Positions 62,087-64,000 of a stretch of 64,000 nucleotides of DNA are shown here, one piece after another. The translations under genes were made by a program, and so were the position numbers. Position 1 is the first letter of the stretch. The number at the start of each line of letters is the position of its first letter. This stretch comes from JACVRW01 sp963771715 (lineage in GTDB: Bacteria; Actinomycetota; Thermoleophilia; Solirubrobacterales; Thermoleophilaceae): positions 310,001 through 374,000 of the forward strand of contig CAVYUQ010000003.1 of assembly GCA_963771715.1 (NCBI GenBank). The letters are read 5' to 3'. The notes beneath the pieces were generated by a model. It was given only the letters and a program-made list of their open reading frames with translations, was not told where the DNA came from and searched no databases.

Positions 62087-63598
62087 GTGCGTGCCCTTGC
62101 GACGGCGATCGTGATGCTCATGCTTGCGCTCTGCGGCTGCTCGATCGACGGCGGCGACGCCGCGGCGCAGAAGCCGAAGCGCCCGTACGCCGTCCTGGTG
62201 GTGCTCGACGAGTTCCCCGGCGACACCCTGCTCGGCCCCGACCGGCGCATCGATGCAGGTCGCTTCCCGAACTTCGCCGCGCTGGCCGGCGACTCCACCT
62301 GGTTCCCCAACGCCTACACGGCGTACGACTCCACGACCAAGGCGGTGCCGCTGATCCTGGACGGCATCCGGCCGCAGAGGGGCACGTCGCCGACCGCTCG
62401 CGACCACCCGCACTCGATCTTCACCGCCCTCGGCAGGAACGGCTACCGGATCGTGACCGCGGAGGAGGCCACGGCGCTGTGCCCGCGCCGCTACTGCCCG
62501 GCCGAGCGGACGAGGCGGCCCGCGATCATCCCCAACCTCAAGGGCGGGCGCGCCGAGCGCTTCGCGCGCTTCGTGCGCTCGATCCGCCCGGGCCGCCGGC
62601 CCACCTTCTGGATGAAGCACGCGCTGCTGCCGCACGGGCCGTGGGTGTACATGCCGTCGGGCCGCCACTCACGCCCCGAGGGGCCGGAGCTGCTCCCCGG
62701 GATGCAGACGGTGCCCGGCTTCTACGACGACTACCTGACCCGCCACAACGAGCAGCGCTACCTGCTCCAGCTCGGGTTCGTGGACCGGCTGCTGGGCCGG
62801 CTGGTGGCCCGGCTGAAGAGCCAGGGGATGTACGACGACACGCTGATCGTGCTGACCGCCGACCATGGCTTCGCGTGGCAGGTGGGCGTGCCGACCCGGC
62901 GCAGCGTGAACCCGTCGAACGTCCAGGAGCTGGGGCCGGTGCCGCTGTTCGTGAAGGCGCCGCAGCAGACGCGCGGGCGGGTGAGCGATGCGCTCGCACG
63001 GACGCTCGACGTGACCCCGACCATCGCCGACGTGCTGAACGTGCCGCTCGGTTACAGGACCGACGGCCGCTCCGCGTTCTCGCGCGCGGTGCGCGCGCGC
63101 CGCGAGGTGAGCCTCACCAAGCGTGACTTCAGCTCGGTCGTGCGCATCTCGCCCGCGCGCTGGGAGGCCCGCCGCCGCGCGGTCGTGCGGCGGCGGCTGC
63201 GTCATCTGGGCTCGGGCGACTGGGCGAGCCTCTACACGAGCCTCGGGCCGAACCGCGACCTGATCGGCCAGGACGCCGCGGCCACCCGCAGCGCCCAGGG
63301 CACGCGCGCAACGATCTCGCTCTCGCGCTCGTTCGCGCGTGTACGGCGCTCGAGCGGGCTGGTCCCGTGTCAGATAGCCGGCCGGATACACGGGTCCGGG
63401 GCACCGCGCGAGCGCGACCTCGCGATCGCCGTGAATGGCCGAATCGAGGCGGTTGGGCGAAGCTTCCACCTGAAGGGCGAGAGCGTCGAGAGCTACTCCG
63501 TCATGGTTCCGGAGGATGCGCTGCGCGACGGCCGCAACACGGTGGAGGTGCTCGAGGTAACCGATGAAGGGGCGATGGTTCTCCTGGCTCGCAGCTGA
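62087..63598 (+). CDS. Sulfatase/alkaline-phosphatase-superfamily lipoprotein (copy 1)
   Basis: 503 residues. Signal peptide ALATAIVMLMLALCGC with lipobox Cys ~18. Metal and nucleophile region: VLVVLDEFPGDTLLG (metal Asp) and YDSTTKAVPLILDG, where Thr/Ser takes the nucleophile place, so it is not a formylglycine sulfatase; TADHGFAWQVG gives the second metal Asp and His. The C-terminal ~150 residues form an extra beta-rich domain (DLAIAVNGRIEAVGRSFHLK). It is probably a phospho- or sulfo-transferase/hydrolase of the cell envelope. A second copy follows with a 36-nt overlap. Confidence 0.87.
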   Translation: MRALATAIVMLMLALCGCSIDGGDAAAQKPKRPYAVLVVLDEFPGDTLLGPDRRIDAGRFPNFAALAGDSTWFPNAYTAYDSTTKAVPLILDGIRPQRGTSPTARDHPHSIFTALGRNGYRIVTAEEATALCPRRYCPAERTRRPAIIPNLKGGRAERFARFVRSIRPGRRPTFWMKHALLPHGPWVYMPSGRHSRPEGPELLPGMQTVPGFYDDYLTRHNEQRYLLQLGFVDRLLGRLVARLKSQGMYDDTLIVLTADHGFAWQVGVPTRRSVNPSNVQELGPVPLFVKAPQQTRGRVSDALARTLDVTPTIADVLNVPLGYRTDGRSAFSRAVRARREVSLTKRDFSSVVRISPARWEARRRAVVRRRLRHLGSGDWASLYTSLGPNRDLIGQDAAATRSAQGTRATISLSRSFARVRRSSGLVPCQIAGRIHGSGAPRERDLAIAVNGRIEAVGRSFHLKGESVESYSVMVPEDALRDGRNTVEVLEVTDEGAMVLLARS

Positions 63599-64000
63599 GC
63601 TGGCCGCGGCCGCGCTGCTCAGCGGCTGCCTCGGGGTCGGCGACGAGGAGCCCGCGCAGTCGGCGGAGCGCCACCCGCCGGTCGTGGTGGTCGTCTTCGA
63701 CGAGTTCCCGACCGACGACCTGCTCGGCCCGGATGGCCAGATCGACGCCGAGCGCTACCCGAACTTCGCCGAGCTGGCGTCGATGTCCACCTGGTTCCCG
63801 AACGGCCACACCGTGTACGACTCGACGTTCAAGGCCGTGCCGTCGATCCTGGACGGCAGGCGACCCAAGCCGAAGGCGGCGGCGGACGTGCGAAGCCACA
63901 AGCCGAGCGTCTTCCACCTGATGGACAGGCTCGGCTACGAGGTCTTCAAGGTCGAGTCCTCGTCAGCGGTCTGCCCACCGGATATCTGCCCGGGCGCGCG
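63563..64000 (+). CDS. Sulfatase/alkaline-phosphatase-superfamily lipoprotein (copy 2, cut by window end)
   Basis: First 146 residues only. Signal peptide LAAELAAAALLSGC ends in a lipobox. VVVVVFDEFPTDDLLG and YDSTFKAVPSILDG align directly with copy 1 (VLVVLDEFPGDTLLG; YDSTTKAVPLILDG), as do STWFPNGHTVYDS and VCPPDICPG with VCP-type segments there. The ATG at 63563 lies inside the 3' end of copy 1 (36-nt overlap). Same family, same predicted envelope location; the rest lies beyond the window. Confidence 0.87.

Overview
The window is a high-GC (roughly 68-70% by eye) actinobacterial chromosome segment, most likely from a member of the Thermoleophilia / Solirubrobacterales. That placement is inferred from the HspR-type dnaK operon, myo-inositol-phosphate synthase beside a CDP-alcohol phosphotransferase, a DUF6458-like small membrane protein, PucR regulation, two Pot-type ABC operons, many secreted clan-A glycosidase-like proteins, and a secreted family whose N-terminus resembles LSYSNVTATAALF. 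GTG and TTG starts and 4-nt ATGA/GTGA overlaps are common. I see no tRNA, rRNA, CRISPR array, insertion sequence or phage gene.

Layout. 1-3604: first Pot-type ABC operon (potA-potD-potB-potC, reading left, potC cut by the window edge). 3637-6475: a secreted glycosidase-like protein, then an ECF sigma factor with a coupled single-pass membrane protein. 6519-10559: dnaK-grpE-dnaJ-hspR heat-shock operon with GAGT/ACTC operator-like repeats upstream. 10713-13605: FKBP lipoprotein, EamA transporter, endonuclease III, alpha/beta hydrolase. 13639-18809: membrane proteins and a probable inositol-phospholipid cluster (PAP2-like, CDP-alcohol phosphotransferase, Ino1). 18806-27060: nitrilase, a GT4-PHP fusion, a UDG-superfamily protein, a glycosidase plus beta-propeller protein, two small proteins, a TrmA/RlmD-type methyltransferase lacking its Fe-S cysteines, and a basic histone-like protein. 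27138-29241: EEP phosphohydrolase, argF, cupredoxin lipoprotein. 29234-37277: TPP riboswitch with thiO-thiS-thiG, thiE, three more glycosidase-like secreted proteins and a small membrane protein. 37294-39579: lipoamide dehydrogenase and three tandem coiled-coil/one-TM paralogues. 39843-43354: a decayed or error-laden stretch of secreted-protein genes. 43557-47451: E1alpha-E1beta-E2 of a 2-oxoacid dehydrogenase. 47605-55828: LOG-family protein, then a leftward operon of a second potA-D-B-C transporter translationally coupled to a class III aminotransferase, an enolase-superfamily enzyme and a phospholipase-D-like protein. 56016-61616: class III transaminase, PucR regulator, alanine dehydrogenase and aldehyde dehydrogenase. 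62087-end: two tandem sulfatase-like lipoproteins.

Functional picture. The right third looks like an amine uptake and catabolism locus: an ABC importer, two transaminases, an aldehyde dehydrogenase and alanine dehydrogenase (which would regenerate pyruvate and ammonia from alanine formed by transamination), under a PucR-type regulator. The operon ending in an enolase-superfamily enzyme and a PLD-like protein is the best candidate for an undescribed pathway.

Caveat. At least nine otherwise intact genes show a single apparent +1 frameshift, mostly in G/C runs, and the 39.8-42.8 kb region has several more plus one -1 shift and one in-frame stop. Sequence or assembly error is the simplest explanation for most of these, so affected genes are described as one reading unit with the break stated.
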